NCBI GenBank assembly: GCA_022496205.1
Contig: WTXD01000028.1
Coordinates: forward strand, 1 to 64,000
DNA: 64,000 nt
Source of the DNA: Gloeopeniophorella convolvens
Taxonomy: Eukaryota; Basidiomycota; Agaricomycetes; Russulales
Direction: 5' to 3'
The stretch's first letter is position 1, and every line of letters starts with the position of its first letter. Shown here piece by piece: positions 1 through 12,101 of this stretch. Both the position numbers and the translations under genes were made by a program. The notes below the pieces were generated by a model. That model searched no databases. It saw only the letters and a program-made list of their open reading frames with translations, and was not told the origin of the DNA.

Positions 1-988
1 CGCAGTGTATCTCTCCCAAAGCTTAGGCAGCTCACCCTCGGAGGTGCACCTGGCGATATCGCGGTGGTTTTCGAGTCGCTCATCATCCCTCACTGGACGC
101 CGCTCAACATACTCTGCCGGAACTGCGGTGATTTGGACAGAAACGACCCTCGCTTGGTCCTACCCCGTATTTTCGAGCACTTCCCCTACATGTACCCGGG
201 TTCAGTAGCCTAGGCGTGACGGTCTCAGATTCGGTAGTGGAGGTCATTGGCCGACGCGGTCCGTGCCAGACGGGGACCGAACAGACGCTCTACAATGTCA
301 TTTTCAAGGAACACCAAACCCCTTCCAAGGCCAGCTTACGCCTTTCGTTCCATTCGAGCCCCCAAAGGCGTAGCGTAATTCATCAGATGCCGCTGCTGCT
401 ACCCGCGTTGCCCTTTGATTGGGTAGACTGCGTCTACTTTGACGCCAAGGAGAGCATTAGCCACTCGGACTGGGTGGAAGCACTGAGAAAGTGCAAGGAG
501 GTGACATATCTGAACGTTCGAGGAGCTGGTGCGATCTCTATTCTGAGACACTTAGCCCCGTACCCGTCAAGAACGTGGAGGCTCCTCGCGGTGGCAATCA
601 GAACAAAGATAACTCGGAGGCGCCTCCCACGGCTTCCTCCGACCCTCCGCCACTACCCAAATTCGTTTTCCCCAAACTTAGGGAAGTTCTTGCCGTCGAT
701 GTTGACTTTACAACTAAGGCGCGTCCACATCCCCCCAAGCTGCCTGGATTCTACAGGTCCAATAAATCGATGAACCAGGTCAAGGCAGCCGGAAGCAAAG
801 TCACATACTACGACCTTCTGGTCACTGCGCTCGAGTGGCGCAGGTACCGTGTTGCCTCCCCGGTAGAGGAGCTCTACCTTGTAAATTGTACCCTCGGCAA
901 AATTTCTGAGAAAGACTTAATCCCGCTAATCGAGGCCGTGCGTCACCGTATATTCCGGGACGGGGATTTATGGTACCTGACCGGGTGA
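1..988 (+). pseudogene. F-box/LRR-type protein remnant, 3' part, frameshifted and cut by window edge
   Basis: The plus strand encodes pieces of the C-terminal leucine-rich half of the F-box family found elsewhere in this window. The first bases read LPKLRQLTLGG and IFEHF in frame 1. Near base 200 the match moves to frame 3 (FSSLGVTVSDSV, then CKEVTYLNVRGAGAISILRHL). Near base 550 it moves to frame 2 (PVPVKNVEAPRGG, KFVFPKLREVL, VEELYLVNC). The order of blocks matches the intact gene at 36.7-38.8 kb, including the GxxAxxxLRxxxP step and the final ELYLVNC/VLGINEC repeat. There is no room for introns at the two switches, so I read them as frameshifts. The F-box itself would lie left of the window. 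It converges on a second F-box relic just downstream. Confidence 0.65.
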
Positions 989-1776
989 CAGAGGCGAGCT
1001 TTGATTATTGACCCTCTGCTCTAATGGCCCGCGGAGCAATGAGGCTGACAGAAACTTACAGCCCGTATCGACAACGGATCAAGCCATCCCGCTACTATGT
1101 ACGACTTGGGCCAACCACCTCCAGAGGAGGCCGACATGCTGATATATGGACTATCTATCACCATGTTATGTATGTTGTAGGCTATATCAAAGCTAGCTGC
1201 CGCTGTAGAGTTCGATTAGGGTCGCACCCGCTTCCGAACGGTTTCCATACACGGACCAGGTGTTTTGTTCACCAGCACAAGGTCCGCCTGAGGTTTCCAG
1301 CGCAGACTCTGGCAGTCACTGCCTCGCCTGACTCGCCATGTAATCTCTACCCGACGACCAGGTTGCGGGGTCACGGAAAGCGTGCCTCGGACGAACGGCG
1401 TTGGCAGCGCCATCGATACAGACGGTACGAAACAGAGATGGCAATTATCATCAAGTTATCATGACCTGGTGGCAACTCTTGTAGCTGTGCCATAAGTGCA
1501 CCACACGCCTCGCACTGGTAAGCATTCGCGTTTCATCTGTCGCTCCGGTTGATTACATCGCTCACCTGACTCTATGCGAGTACTCCAGGGCCCCGTAATA
1601 CATCCAAACACGGGCGCAGCTGTCAGCTGCTCCTCTATACAGTATGGGAAGATTACGAAGCTGACGAATAGGATGACGCCGAAAATCACGTTGAATACAT
1701 GAGAACGATCCGACCAGCGGTGCCCTGTAACGCATGGTATCTTCCAGTACTAGCCACTCATCACAGTCTGAACTTC
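989..1776. other. gap between two convergent F-box relics, nothing recognised
   Basis: No reading frame here resembles a known family. The longest open frame (about 146 codons, plus strand, from 1024) is rich in Arg and lacks any hydrophobic or domain pattern, so I treat it as chance. Confidence 0.5.
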
Positions 1777-3230
1777 CTACGACCGAGCAGTCATCTTCAT
1801 GTAAAATGTATCAACGAGGCTAGAACCGGTCTTAAACCGAATCCGTAAATACAATATACCAGCAAGAGGTGCATCCAGTGCGAACTTCCTCGCCCTGAGC
1901 ATATTGATGAAGGGCTCTTCGGTGCCTTGTAGAGTCGACGGCCTATAGAAGTTGACTCTCTTTGAGCCTTGCGGGGATTCATTGGCATCTCGATCCGCAA
2001 CTTCGCCGTCGGCTCTTCGAAAGACGTCCACCTGCAGAATTAGGATCCCAGATTGGCCCATGACTAGAGTATGCAAGCTCTGGTCCAGCTACCCATTAAC
2101 GGGGTCCAATCAAACTGCCAACCGAGTGTACGAAGGCGAATTATCGGCTACGGAGGGGAACTCGAGGAGCGGCACTGAGCACATCTTTTTCAGGCTACGA
2201 CGAATACCTTCCGTGTAAATGGAAAAGACGAACCAGGCTTCCAGGTTCATGTAGTCCAAACCATCACCGCTACCGTCGTCGTTGTGATGCCTTAGAAGGT
2301 CCCGGCTCACGAAGAGCCCGACTTCTGGATGTCGTACTCAGAGTCGAATGAAGGCTCCGAAATACAACCTCGGAATGCTTGGAAAGGAGGAGTATGAGGG
2401 GGGAGTCGCTCGCAGTTGGGCCGTTGGAGAAATAATGGAGTCTGATGTATGCTGGACGCGGTGCCTTGAGGGATTGAAAGACGCGTACAACGTCGCTCCG
2501 GGTGCGCCCCGTGAGGGCCAGGCATTCCAGCTTTGTAAGCTGCACATGGATGACACGGGTCTGCGAAAAGGAGGTGGTGGGTGGTAGACAGTGTTTGGGG
2601 GCAAAACTCTGGAGAGCGGGACAATTTGACAGGATCTCGACGAGTCCACCCAGGGTCATCCGCGGGAAAGTTTGGGGTTCGAGAGCGCCAGCGCGGGTGG
2701 GCGCTATCTCTATGTAGACAAAATGGTTGCGTGGAAGAACGGCGATCCAGGGGAGGTCGACTTGGTCAAACCTCACGCCTCGCAGCCTGGGCGCCTGCCC
2801 TACAAAGAGCTCAGCACCGTCTGAGAATCCTAGCTGATTTGGATTGTGGCTTGGTTGGACTCCGCGCTCAAGTACTCAAGTACCTGAGTAAGTGTCGTCG
2901 ACAGTCTGCGGAGGTGGCTGTCGACGGTCAGATGCCTGCGGACTGTCCAGACTCCAGAAAGTAACCGACGGATGTGGGAAAGATGAGATAGGATGGCTGG
3001 GAGGTAGCTCGAGCTCGAAAGGGGGCTGATCTTGAATGGTGACGACTTTGCGCGGACGAACATCTCAGCAGAACAGGTGAGACCAAGGTCGGATGCGATG
3101 TTGCCCCAGAAGGTGGGGTCTCGAACTGCAGCACAACATGACGCCAGCGCTGGCATACGTGAGTCACCACGGCCAAGCCAAGCTTGTTTCGGGTCCAACG
3201 CCGTGATGGCCTCGTCCTGAGAGTACACAA
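1777..3230 (-). pseudogene. F-box/LRR-type protein remnant, several frameshifts
   Basis: Reading leftwards from 3230 the minus strand gives an F-box flank (GLAVVTHVCQRWRHVVLQ) in one frame, then FWGNIASDLGL and LSHLSHIRRL in another. A longer block at 2270-2776 reads GGLVEILSNCPALQSF and LTKLECLALTGR. Weaker matches follow at 2110-2310 (ICSVPLLEF-like) and 1777-2076. The order is that of the intact F-box genes at 36.7 and 60.4 kb. The DTHVCRQWRRVAL signature of the intact genes is present here as VTHVCQRWRHVVL. Frames change at least three times and no single frame spans the gene. The stretch below 2270 is weakly supported. Confidence 0.55.
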
Positions 3231-4300
3231 GAAGTCTGCGAGAGGACCACTGAGGACGGACGGAAAATCAGGGGGGAGGGGGGGGGGGGTCGTTCTGTAT
3301 ACTGAGCCCGGACGTGGGGACTTGCAAGGCTACCTTGGTCTTCTCTCCCCAGTGGCGCGGAAGTTGGTGAGGATGTTGCTTTCATGCTCCGGAAATTGAT
3401 ACCGCGAGCATGTCCTGGGCATCAGGCCGCTTGGTTGCTTGACATGATGCAACTTGTGCGCGTGAGCTGGCGAAACCACTGCAATGGTTAAGTATATGAC
3501 TACAACGTGGCTACGACGAAGGCAGCCTTACAAGAGATCTGACATCTCCGAAGACTGCCACGGGTTGGGACCTTTGACACAATGGCTTGCTTTCAAGTTC
3601 CGGGCAGGGCAACCAGGAGGGGAGTCGGTCGGAAGAGTAGGGTCGGAGCGCCGAAGCGGGCCGCGTTGTCTACGCCGCGTTCGAGCCACGTGCATTTACA
3701 TATCCGCTCGTGGTGACTCTGGATCTGGACCCTCCTCCCTCTCCCACTTTCCTCGCACCTCCTAAAGTGGAGGTTCTCTCTATGGCCTCTATGACGGGCG
3801 TCGTATGCTGCCGTGTGCCGGCTGTAATCTTCCATGGGATTCGGGGGACTCGGCCTTCCATTCTACTGCATCCGTTCCTTCGGGATCATACCGCGGTGCG
3901 TCCCATATTGCTACCACGGCAATCTAACGTTTGACCAGGTTATCGTCCAGGTGCCTCTTGAGTATCGAGTACTGCTGTGGAAGAGTGCAACACTTCCATG
4001 AATGACGAGTCACAAGAATTGCATGTGGCTGCCGCATGGACCGCTCTCGCTTCTTCATCCACAGAAGCCCAACTGAGTGGGAAGAAGCACACTCCTCCCA
4101 AGGCCCGTTGACCAGCGTTTATCGTGCTCCTGCTGCTGTCCTCCATGGGCTGGGACAGTTTCACCAGTTGGTGCGACAAATGTGCGCCCTTTGCACTCGG
4201 AATGCCGACGCTGATTGCAATAGTCCTGCCCATCAGTGGCTATAGGGACAACAACCGCGTAAATCATACGTACGGGCGCAAGTCTGACACGTTGATACGG
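3231..4300. other. intergenic, no gene recognised
   Basis: Open frames on both strands are short and Arg/Ser-rich with no domain signature. A run of G (about 3273-3289) is the only simple-sequence feature. The stretch separates the F-box relic from the first DUF6534 gene. Confidence 0.5.
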
Positions 4301-4802
4301 TTGTGACTTATATCGCCTTCGGGGCTTGTTGCTTGGTTGGATGACCGGACCTTGGGAGTCGTCGGATAGGCAATTTTCTAGAGCACCGAGCCCGCGGCAG
4401 ACCCGTCTCATCCCCCATTCCCCGGGCTTTGCGGCCGAGCTCCTGTAGTGGTACGGCTCAGTCTCGCGGCTCGCCCATGAAGCGGGAGAAGATTCGCGCA
4501 GACGAGTTCCCCGCAAAGGTCGGACCAAGGCTGCAGGCTTCTCGGCCAGAGAACACACAACAGCTCTTTTCACAAGCATATGATCGGAGCGGAGCCTGTT
4601 CCTTCGAAGATCCCATCCCGGAATGGCATGCGTGGGCATGCGAGATGTGACCCACTCGTGGCGTCCCATTATCTCACGGCATCTCGTCACTGAGCATAGC
4701 CGCCATCGCCCACAACTATACAAAGGTACGGATGTCCGCCAACAATCCTACTTTCTGTTCTCATCTCGGGTCAGCTTTCCCAATCCGAACTCAAGAGGCT
4801 GC
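4300..4802 (+). promoter_or_regulatory. upstream region of DUF6534 gene A, duplicated at 7480-8058
   Basis: Stretches of this region match the region in front of gene B. Shared blocks include the tctgacac...tgatacgg/tgatgcgg start, the cggcagacccgtctcat/cggcagccccatctcat block, the tgatcgga block, and the region just before the ATG. The tandem duplication that made genes A and B therefore included about 0.5 kb of 5' flank. No TATA box or specific site could be singled out. Confidence 0.5.
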
Positions 4803-6474
4803 ATGTCGACCCCAATTTCCCCTCCCTCCAACATCGCGGAGATGTAAGTCGTGCCTTGTCATGGAGCTGTCGATCACGTCCCTGACGCACCACTGAAGCA
4901 CAGCGCCCCTCGTGCGTGCCACTTCCATTTCCCTATTCTTCGAGGTTCATGTTGTCGCTTCAGCTCCTAGGTATCATGTGGAATTGGGCACTATATGGAG
5001 CACTGGCGGTTCAGTTCTGTACGGTTTCTCGCCATCCATCTGGATGGCTAAGTATCACTGATTACACGGCATTAGACGTGTATAGCTACAACTTTAACGA
5101 CAGGAAGCTTGTCAAAGTACTGGGTGCGCCCTACCTTGGCGCCCTGAGATCCCGCTGACTCATCCCCGACAGTATACAGCGTCTTTGCTCTGGAGACGTT
5201 GCAAACAGCGCTCACCGGCGCAGACGCCAACTATTGGTTCGTCTCCGGGTTTGGCAACTTCGAGCGACTGTCACGCCCATTCGCATCGGAATATGATGTG
5301 CCGGTTATGGTGGCCATAATAGCCGTCATTGTCCAGTTTTTCTTCGCCTATCGCATCTGGGTCATCAACAAGAGATGCTTGTGGATTTGCATTATTATCT
5401 GTCTCGTGAGGCGGTCGCTCAACCAACGGAGGCAGACTGACATTCATTTGCCTAGACCTCGTTGACGGCTGCAGGCGGGACGCTCGTTGGCGGCATCCGG
5501 GTATGCTTACTGACCATGTATCTTTCTGGACTCATTGATTGAGAGCATAGACTGCTATCCAAGGGCAATTCTTCCAAGGAGGGGCATTGCAGTCTGATGC
5601 TTTAGTACGCCGTGAAGTGCGTCTATTCTGACCTGGCGCTAATCTGGATATCGATAAGGTATCTGTCGTCGGCGGTGTGGTCTGTGAGGTCCTGATTGCA
5701 TCGACCATGACTTTTCTGGTGCGTTTCGACTACTGGTCCGAATGCTTGATTGACGTACAATCTTCGTAGCTCTTACGGGAGAAGGCACATATCAGTCGGA
5801 CGGGCGGCCACATCTTGACGAAAATAGTACGACTGACTATCGAGACCAACGTGCTTATCTGTGAGCCTTTCCCTTCGCCTACATGGACTTTCATAATCTC
5901 ATAGAGGTTGGCCAGGTCTTTTGACTATCTCTGCATTGCTGATGGTCACCATCTTCCCTGTACGTGACTTGTCCTTGGCTGCTTGCTACATATTGTAAAC
6001 TTACCTTCTCGCTTTCGCTGACGCGCAGGACACAAACTGGTTTACGTGCCCGTACGTCCTCTTTCCTTGCTGCCTACCATTGAAACCTAACAGAACATTT
6101 AGTACTGCCATTCTCGGGAAGCTGTGAGACTCTGTTTGATGCGCCCCAAACCTCTTCTAACCGAGGTTCTTAATACCCCCAGGTACTCCAACACTCTCTT
6201 CGTCTCACTGAATAATCGCATCTCCCTTCGGAAAGAGCCTAACGTGCGCGTTTCGACATTCGCGCTGGGCAGTTTCCCAGCTACTAGTAATAGCAGCACG
6301 CGCCACACACGAGACGAAGACTCACCGAGCGGCACACTCAAAGACACGATACTATCTCATGGCAGAGCGAGCACCCGGCCCGCGGAAGATGGCGAGCTAG
6401 ACTCAGGGTTGGTGGTATGTCGATTATTTCTTCATCCCAGAGTCCAGGAGAGTGCTCATCCGACTCCGTTGTAG
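4803..6474 (+). CDS. DUF6534-type 7-helix membrane protein (gene A), about 13 exons
   Basis: Predicted integral membrane protein of about 340 residues, function unknown. Exon 1 encodes MSTPISPPSNIAE and ends before GTAAGT. Exon 2 is only 13 bases (4899-4911) and supplies I-T-A-P-L with exon 1. Later exons give LLGIMWNWALYG, VYSYNFNDRKLVKVL, a long exon with FALETLQTALTGADANYW and VQFFFAYRIWVI, then TSLTAAGGTLVGGIR, TAIQGQFFQGGALQSDAL, VSVVGGVVCEVLIAST, KIVRLTIETNVL, LTISALLMVTIFP, DTNWFTCP, TAILGKL and the last exon YSNTLFVSLNNRISLRKE plus a Ser/Thr-rich tail. All exon joins keep frame with GT...AG introns. The YSNT(L/F)xVSxNNR block is the C-terminal signature of the DUF6534 family. It is tandem with gene B and has no visible defect. 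Confidence 0.85.
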
Positions 6475-7480
6475 CATGGGGACAAGACATCCGTTTCTGT
6501 TTGATGATTATGACACTTCGGTACTTCGCGGCGCCGAGCAGCATATACCTTCTCGATTTTATCAATACCCAGTCCCAATCACCTACTTGGGTGCAGAAAA
6601 GGATTGAGTGAGAACCACAGGCACTGAAAAGTAACTGACGCGCCAATGGTCTCGGCCGCCTTCGTTCTGCAAGCCCGCTATGGCACTAAGATTAGGTCAG
6701 GCATCACTATGTTGGCTTCTCGTTTCGTTCCTTATCATTTGAAGAGCGGACTCCGCGTGCGAATCCAGATAAAGTTCTCAATCGAAGGCGTCACGCAAGA
6801 ATGAAGGTCAAATTCAGGTTCCTCTACTCCGGTGTCGGCGCAACTTGGGTCTCATTGTGCGCTATGAGTTGTATCGGCGGCGCCACAGACCGAGGTTCCG
6901 GGATCGTGCGCCGCGATTTGCGTTGGCGTTCTGATGCACGTTCCCGCACACGAGGTGACATTGGTGCGGGGATGTTGACGGGCGGTAAGTTGAGGACGAG
7001 AGTGCAGGTACGGGGTGTTGGAGTACGCTGTCGAGGAGTGCGACATCGGCGACGTGGATCCGATCGTGTCGGCACAATCAGTCAGCGCTGGCGGTGAGAT
7101 GGCTTGTACCCCTGGTTAGATGGTCTTGACATCGACATCCTCAAAGTCTCGTTCGAGCAACCAATCCAAGAGACCGCTCCGACCTGCTAGTGCCAAGAGC
7201 TTACACATCCATTATGATAGCAAACACGTGATAGGGCTGTTGTTTACATAACCTTACTGAAGAGGTCCTGCTGGCGCTGGGCTGCGAAGAACTCTCAATT
7301 GCGATGATGGTCCTCCGCCTCGACCTCTGATACGACCTCAGAAATCAAAAGTAAGTTTTATGGTGCCGAGAATCATAGTCAACATCAATATGCCTCCCTT
7401 ACATCTCAAACGCCTACCCTGATTGCAACAGTTACGCCCGTCAGCGATTCCGATAGAGATCAATGCCGCACCAATCGTCC
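6475..7480. other. intergenic between DUF6534 genes A and B
   Basis: No coding pattern was recognised. Short open frames at 6801-7097 on both strands are Arg-rich and overlap each other, as expected of GC-rich noncoding DNA. Confidence 0.5.
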
Positions 7481-8058
7481 TCATGGACACGAATCTGACA
7501 CGCTGATGCGGTGCCGGCTGGTTGCGGTTTTGCTTGACTTCAGTTCTTCTCGCCTTGGCTGTGTACCTTGATGATCATTGAATGGGCGACTTCTCGGCGC
7601 ACTAAATCCACGGCAGCCCCATCTCATGGCCCCTAGGCTTTGGAGCGAGACGTTCTTGCCGAGATAGCGGGCATCGTTCGGTTTGTCCACCATGGAGCAT
7701 TGTTCGATGCGCACATACAAACCTTCTAACAGTGCAAGCCCCATCTGCGAGCTTTCCATCCAGGGAACACGCAATAGCACCTCTCGCGGAAGCATGTGAT
7801 CGGAACAGCCACTTGGAGCCTCAGCGCTTCAGCATTCTTTCGAAGCTCTCTGGATGACAGGACGCTCATGGAGGCGTACGAGATGGGATTCTACTTTCCC
7901 AGCCTTCCACTGTCCCACGGCACCCCGTCAGGTGAGCACAGCCGCTATCGCATACAAATATACCAAGGCTTAGATGTTTGCCGACATCCTGCTTCTTGTT
8001 CTATTCCCAGAACCAATTCTTCACCCGTCCCGATTGTGAGCTCGAGAATCGGAGTTCG
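7481..8058 (+). promoter_or_regulatory. upstream region of DUF6534 gene B, duplicate of 4300-4802
   Basis: This is the paralogous copy of the 5' flank of gene A. The last 100 bases before the ATG are the best conserved part (ctatcgcatacaaatataccaagg against ccatcgcccacaactatacaaagg), so this may hold the core promoter and transcript leader. Confidence 0.45.
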
Positions 8059-9686
8059 ATGGCGACCCCACCTCCCCCTCCTTCCAACATCGCGGAGATG
8101 TAAGTCGCACTTTGTCATGAGAATGCCGATCATGGTTCTGACGTATCGCTCAAGCACGGCGCCCCTGGTACGCTCTATCCCCACTTGCGCTACTTTTTGA
8201 GGTTTATGTTGTTGCCAAAGCTCCTGGGAATTATTTGGAATTGGACACTATATGGTGCACTGGTGGTTCAGCTCTGTACACTTCGTGGTTCATCGGGGCG
8301 ATTACACCACTGATACCACGGTAGACGTGTACAGCTACAACTTCCCCGACGACAGGAGATTCATCAAAGTGCTGGGTGCGCCGGGTCTGGGCTATCCGTT
8401 GTCCCGCTGACACATCTGACAGTATACAGCGTCTTCATCCTGGAGACTGTGCAGACTGCACTCACCGGCGCAGACGCCTACTATTGGTTCATATCCGGCT
8501 TTGGCAATTTTGAGCGCCTGTCACGCCCATTCGCATCGGAATACGACGTACCCATTGTCGGCGCTATAATATCCCTCACCGTTCAGTTTTTCTTCGCCTA
8601 TCGTATCTGGGTCATCAGCAAGAGATCCTTGTGGATTTGTATCCTCATATGTCTGGTAGGGCGATCGTCAAACTAGGATAAGCAATCTGACATCCATCTG
8701 GTTTTTAGGCTTCGGTAACAGATGCGGTCGGGGCGCTGATTGGGGGTATACGGGTATGTTTGCCGATTATCTTGTAATTCTAGACTCATTGGTCGACTGT
8801 ATAGACTGCCATCGTTGGACAATTCTTCAAAGGTGGAGAATTGAAGACCGATGCATTGGTGCGCTGTTGTAGAACATCGTTTTCTACTCAGCGCTCACAT
8901 GAAGACTGAGTAGGTATCTGTCATCGGCAGCGTCGTCTGTGACGCTCTGATTGCATCAACAATGACTTTTTTGGTGCGTGTCGATTCCCGGTCTGGCTGC
9001 TTGATTGACAGGCGACATCCGCAGCTCTTACGACAAAAGTCGAGTATCACCCTGTCGGGTGGTCACACATTGACGAAGATAGTACGACTGACTATCGAAA
9101 CCAACATGCTCACCTGTCAGCATTTTTTCCATTCGTTTGCAAGCATCTTCATCGTCTCACAGAGGTCTATCAGGCGCTCTGTCTATCTCGGCGCTGCTGA
9201 CGGTGACCATCTTCCCTGTACGTGATATTTGCCTCGGCTTTTGCTCATCACGAACTCACTGTCGCCATAATGCAGGAAAAAAACTGGTTTACGTGCCCGT
9301 ATGTCTCCGTCTTGCTGAGCACTTCACCAATCTGACAAAACGTTCAGCACCGCCATCCTTGGGAAATTGTAAGCTTCTGGTTGGCGTACTGCACGGTCAT
9401 ATCTGACTCACCTCGCGCCGTCAGATACTCCAATACTCTGCTCGTCTCGCTGAACAACCGCATCTCCCTTCGCGAGGAGTCCAATACGCATGTCTCGACA
9501 ATCGTAATGGGCAGTTTCCCTAACAGCAGCGCCACACGTCACACGCGAGACGAACACGCCTTAGGTACCGAGCCCAAGGGTACAACCATATCTCATAGCG
9601 GAATAAGCATGGGGTCCGTAGATGATGGAGAGCAGAGCCAAGCTCGGCAGTATGTTGATAGCACCTTCATGCGCAGCTCTACATGA
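8059..9686 (+). CDS. DUF6534-type 7-helix membrane protein (gene B), about 13 exons
   Basis: Close paralogue of gene A, about 330 residues. Exon 1 encodes MATPPPPPSNIAE. The 13-base exon 2 is at 8155-8167, flanked by AAG and GTACGC, and gives I-T-A-P-L. Following exons encode LLGIIWNWTLYGALVVQL, VYSYNFPDDRRFIKVL, the core exon (FILETVQTALTGADAYYW, GFGNFERLSRPFASEYDVP, VQFFFAYRIWVIS), ASVTDAVGALIGGIR, TAIVGQFFKGGELKTDAL, VSVIGSVVCDALIAST, KIVRLTIETNMLT, LSISALLTVTIFP, EKNWFTCP, TAILGKL and YSNTLLVSLNNRISLREE with a polar tail. Seven hydrophobic segments can be counted, as in the family. No stop or splice defect is visible. The tail after SLREE differs from gene A far more than the helices do. 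Confidence 0.85.
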
Positions 9687-10315
9687 AAACTTACTTTTGA
9701 TTACAGCACGGGGATAAAATTGCCTTCGCCGTTGATAGCGCCTGGCATTCGGTGTATAATATACGGCACTACCCATGAGACCTGTTTTATTCCCTCCCCA
9801 AGTTGCGCTATAGAGTTATTGTTCGATTTCTGGCTCAGGTAGACCGTACGTTCTCAGGAAACCATCGCTTTCCCTCTGCAGACTATGTGAGCCCGCTCAC
9901 CATACTTACCCGGCTATCTGCCTCGACCGGAGCTAAAGCGCTGACCGATGGTGTCTGTATCTTTATACTCAAATATATTTATATTCTGACTCAAGAGCTG
10001 TGCCGCGCCTGGAGGACGAAATTCACGCACGGACAAGGGTCTAGAGTAACGTAGTAATCACCCCAAGGAGTGGCGTTAGCCAACGTCTATGCTCAGGTGT
10101 CTAATGCGGTTGGGGTGACCTTCACAGTTGCTGCAACTTTGGTTTGATGAGACCGGTGACGGCCCTCTGAAATTGGGTGATCATCATTCGTCCAAGGGTT
10201 TCGGCGGTAGATTAAAGGATAACAAATGGCGCCGTAAGATGGAGGTATATACCGGTGCTAGATGATAGGCTACGACTAGTCAAAAGTGTGGGGACTGATC
10301 TGCGCTCACTGAACG
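9687..10315. other. intergenic, no gene recognised
   Basis: The stretch holds the 3' flank of gene B and the 3' flank of a minus-strand F-box relic. No domain, RNA or repeat was recognised. Confidence 0.5.
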
Positions 10316-12101
10316 TCAATCATAATCAGAATCATCGTATCCGTATATCTCCGATGCGTCGTAGTCCCCAAGAGCACCTTCGTCGCCATCCCACGTGAAA
10401 TTAGGAACAAGCTTTCCCAGCATCTGAGCGAACACTCCTTCGATATTACAAATCTCGATTTCGAGCTTCCTGATAGGCAGCCCGCACTTGATCCGCAAGA
10501 CGACGGCATTGGAAAGCAGTACCTGCACGGCCTCGTTCGTGCGCAGCGGCAGCGGTAAGATGTCGGCGTCTTCGATCGCAAGCGTCGTTAGATGCGGAAG
10601 GGTATAATGGTGGAGAAGTGTTGTCGATGCGGCGGACTGGGTAGGGTTCGGCCCTCCTTTCGCTTTCGCTTTCTTGTTCTTTTCTTCTTGTTATTGACAG
10701 CCGGCCAGTTGGACGAGTGATGCTTGCGCTGGGTGCTGGGGTAGCGGGGCGTGGGGTGATGGCACGTAGAACTGGAGCGATGCAGGGCCGTGCGCCTGAT
10801 TGTCGTGAGCTGTTCGAACTGTTTGAAAGCTCGGGCATTCGTGCGGCAAGTGCATGTCTGCCGATTCGTAACCTTCACAATCTCGACAATTCGATGCCGT
10901 GAGCGGAAGGGATGAGCAAGCTTGACGCAGCACTTCCAGAAGACCGTCGTTAGTTCCAGGGGTTGCAGAATCGAATTTGCATGAGAGTTCTAACGGGAGC
11001 GAGTCTGAAAAAGGTCTTCGAGGACATTCAGGAAGCTGGTGGCTGCGATCGGGAGTCGATTGGAGAACATGAGTTCCAGTGGGTCGTCTACAACTTTACG
11101 AGGTTCGCGAAGCCGTACGTTCAGCGACCGTAGCACAGGCGCGCCCGTGCGCTTGTAATGTTCAGCCAACACAGCAAAGATTCGACGAGAGTCGCTCCCG
11201 GATTGTTGGGCGGAAATACAGTGGAAAGAGAGGCTGACGTCGGTCGGGAGGTCAAGGAGGCCGAGTAACTGCACGACACGATCAATTTCACCAGCAATTT
11301 CTAGCTTCTTCAGTTTTGGAAGCTGCAGCGAGCGGGGTCGAGCCTTCATATGATTAGATGGGGAAGACAAAAGTTGAGCACGAGTTCTTCCAGTGCCGGA
11401 GAATGGGTGAGAAGAGTCAGGAGATCGGCGGTGGAGTCGTTCAAGCAGCGCTCTTGAGACGAGGGCACAGCCTTGGGGAACACAACCTTGAGTTTCGAGA
11501 GCGAGGTATGAGGGAATGAGGCCCATGGGCTACTGATATGACAAAGGGAGATGGTGCGCAGATTCGGTGCTTCTCCCGCAAATAGGCGTGAACCAGGTAA
11601 AACCCTGAAGGGCTCCTCTTAGTTGTTAAATCCATCGGATTTACGTCCCATGACGAAGGATTCCAATAGAGGTGCGGGCGAGTCGAAAAGGTCCGTGCTG
11701 GTGGTGGACAGCTGTGGGTACTTGGGGAACTTGAGGGTGCGGATGTGGGAAAGGTGTTTACGAATAGTTTCCAGATAAAGAGACTCCGTCGCTTCGAATT
11801 TGGGGTCTAAGTCGGGGAAGTTGATCTCCACCGGCGCGCCTTGCGCACGAGCCGTCATCTCCGAGACCCACTTGGGTCCCAAAGAAAACACGGGTTCAAC
11901 CCAGAGCTTTGCTTCCTCCACCGCAACTCGTCTCCAACGTTGGCAGACTTGGGTAACGATGATCCATCCCAGTTTGATGCGCTCCCATCTGTCCGGTGGG
12001 TAGTCTGGGACGAGTTGCTCGAAGATACGTGCGAGGATATCAGATGGCAACGACGAGATAGGTATTATGGAATTGTGGTAAGATCCGAAGGACTGAACCA
12101 T
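10316..12101 (-). pseudogene. F-box/LRR-type protein gene broken by a stop codon and frameshifts
   Basis: The 5' part (11619-12101) is well kept: ISSLPSDILARIFEQL is an F-box core, followed by IKLGWIIVTQVCQRWRRVA and the GAPVEI block of the family. At 11619-11621 an in-frame TAA follows SDGFNN. The same frame then continues with RLFAGEAPNLRTISLCHIS and LLTLLTHSPALEELVLNF, exactly as in intact relatives, until a TGA near 11366. The match then moves to another frame (LPKLKKLEIAGEIDRVVQLLG). The last block, ending at 10316, is LPIRKLEIEICNIEG and LVPNFTWDGDEGA with an Asp/Tyr-rich end. Coding sequence also extends upstream in frame (FKTELDAIHR), so the true start is probably a little above 12101. 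Confidence 0.75.

Noticed and set aside
1459..1689. Possible DUF6534 helix (IFGVILFVSFVIFP) on the minus strand
   Set aside because: One short hydrophobic block only. The exons expected on either side are not found.
3273..3289. Run of G as a possible regulatory or G-quadruplex site
   Set aside because: Simple-sequence run with no gene nearby and no second G-tract pattern of note.
4055..4723. 222-codon minus-strand open frame
   Set aside because: Arg/Gly-rich composition, no domain. It overlaps the duplicated upstream region whose copy at 7.5-8.0 kb does not keep the frame.
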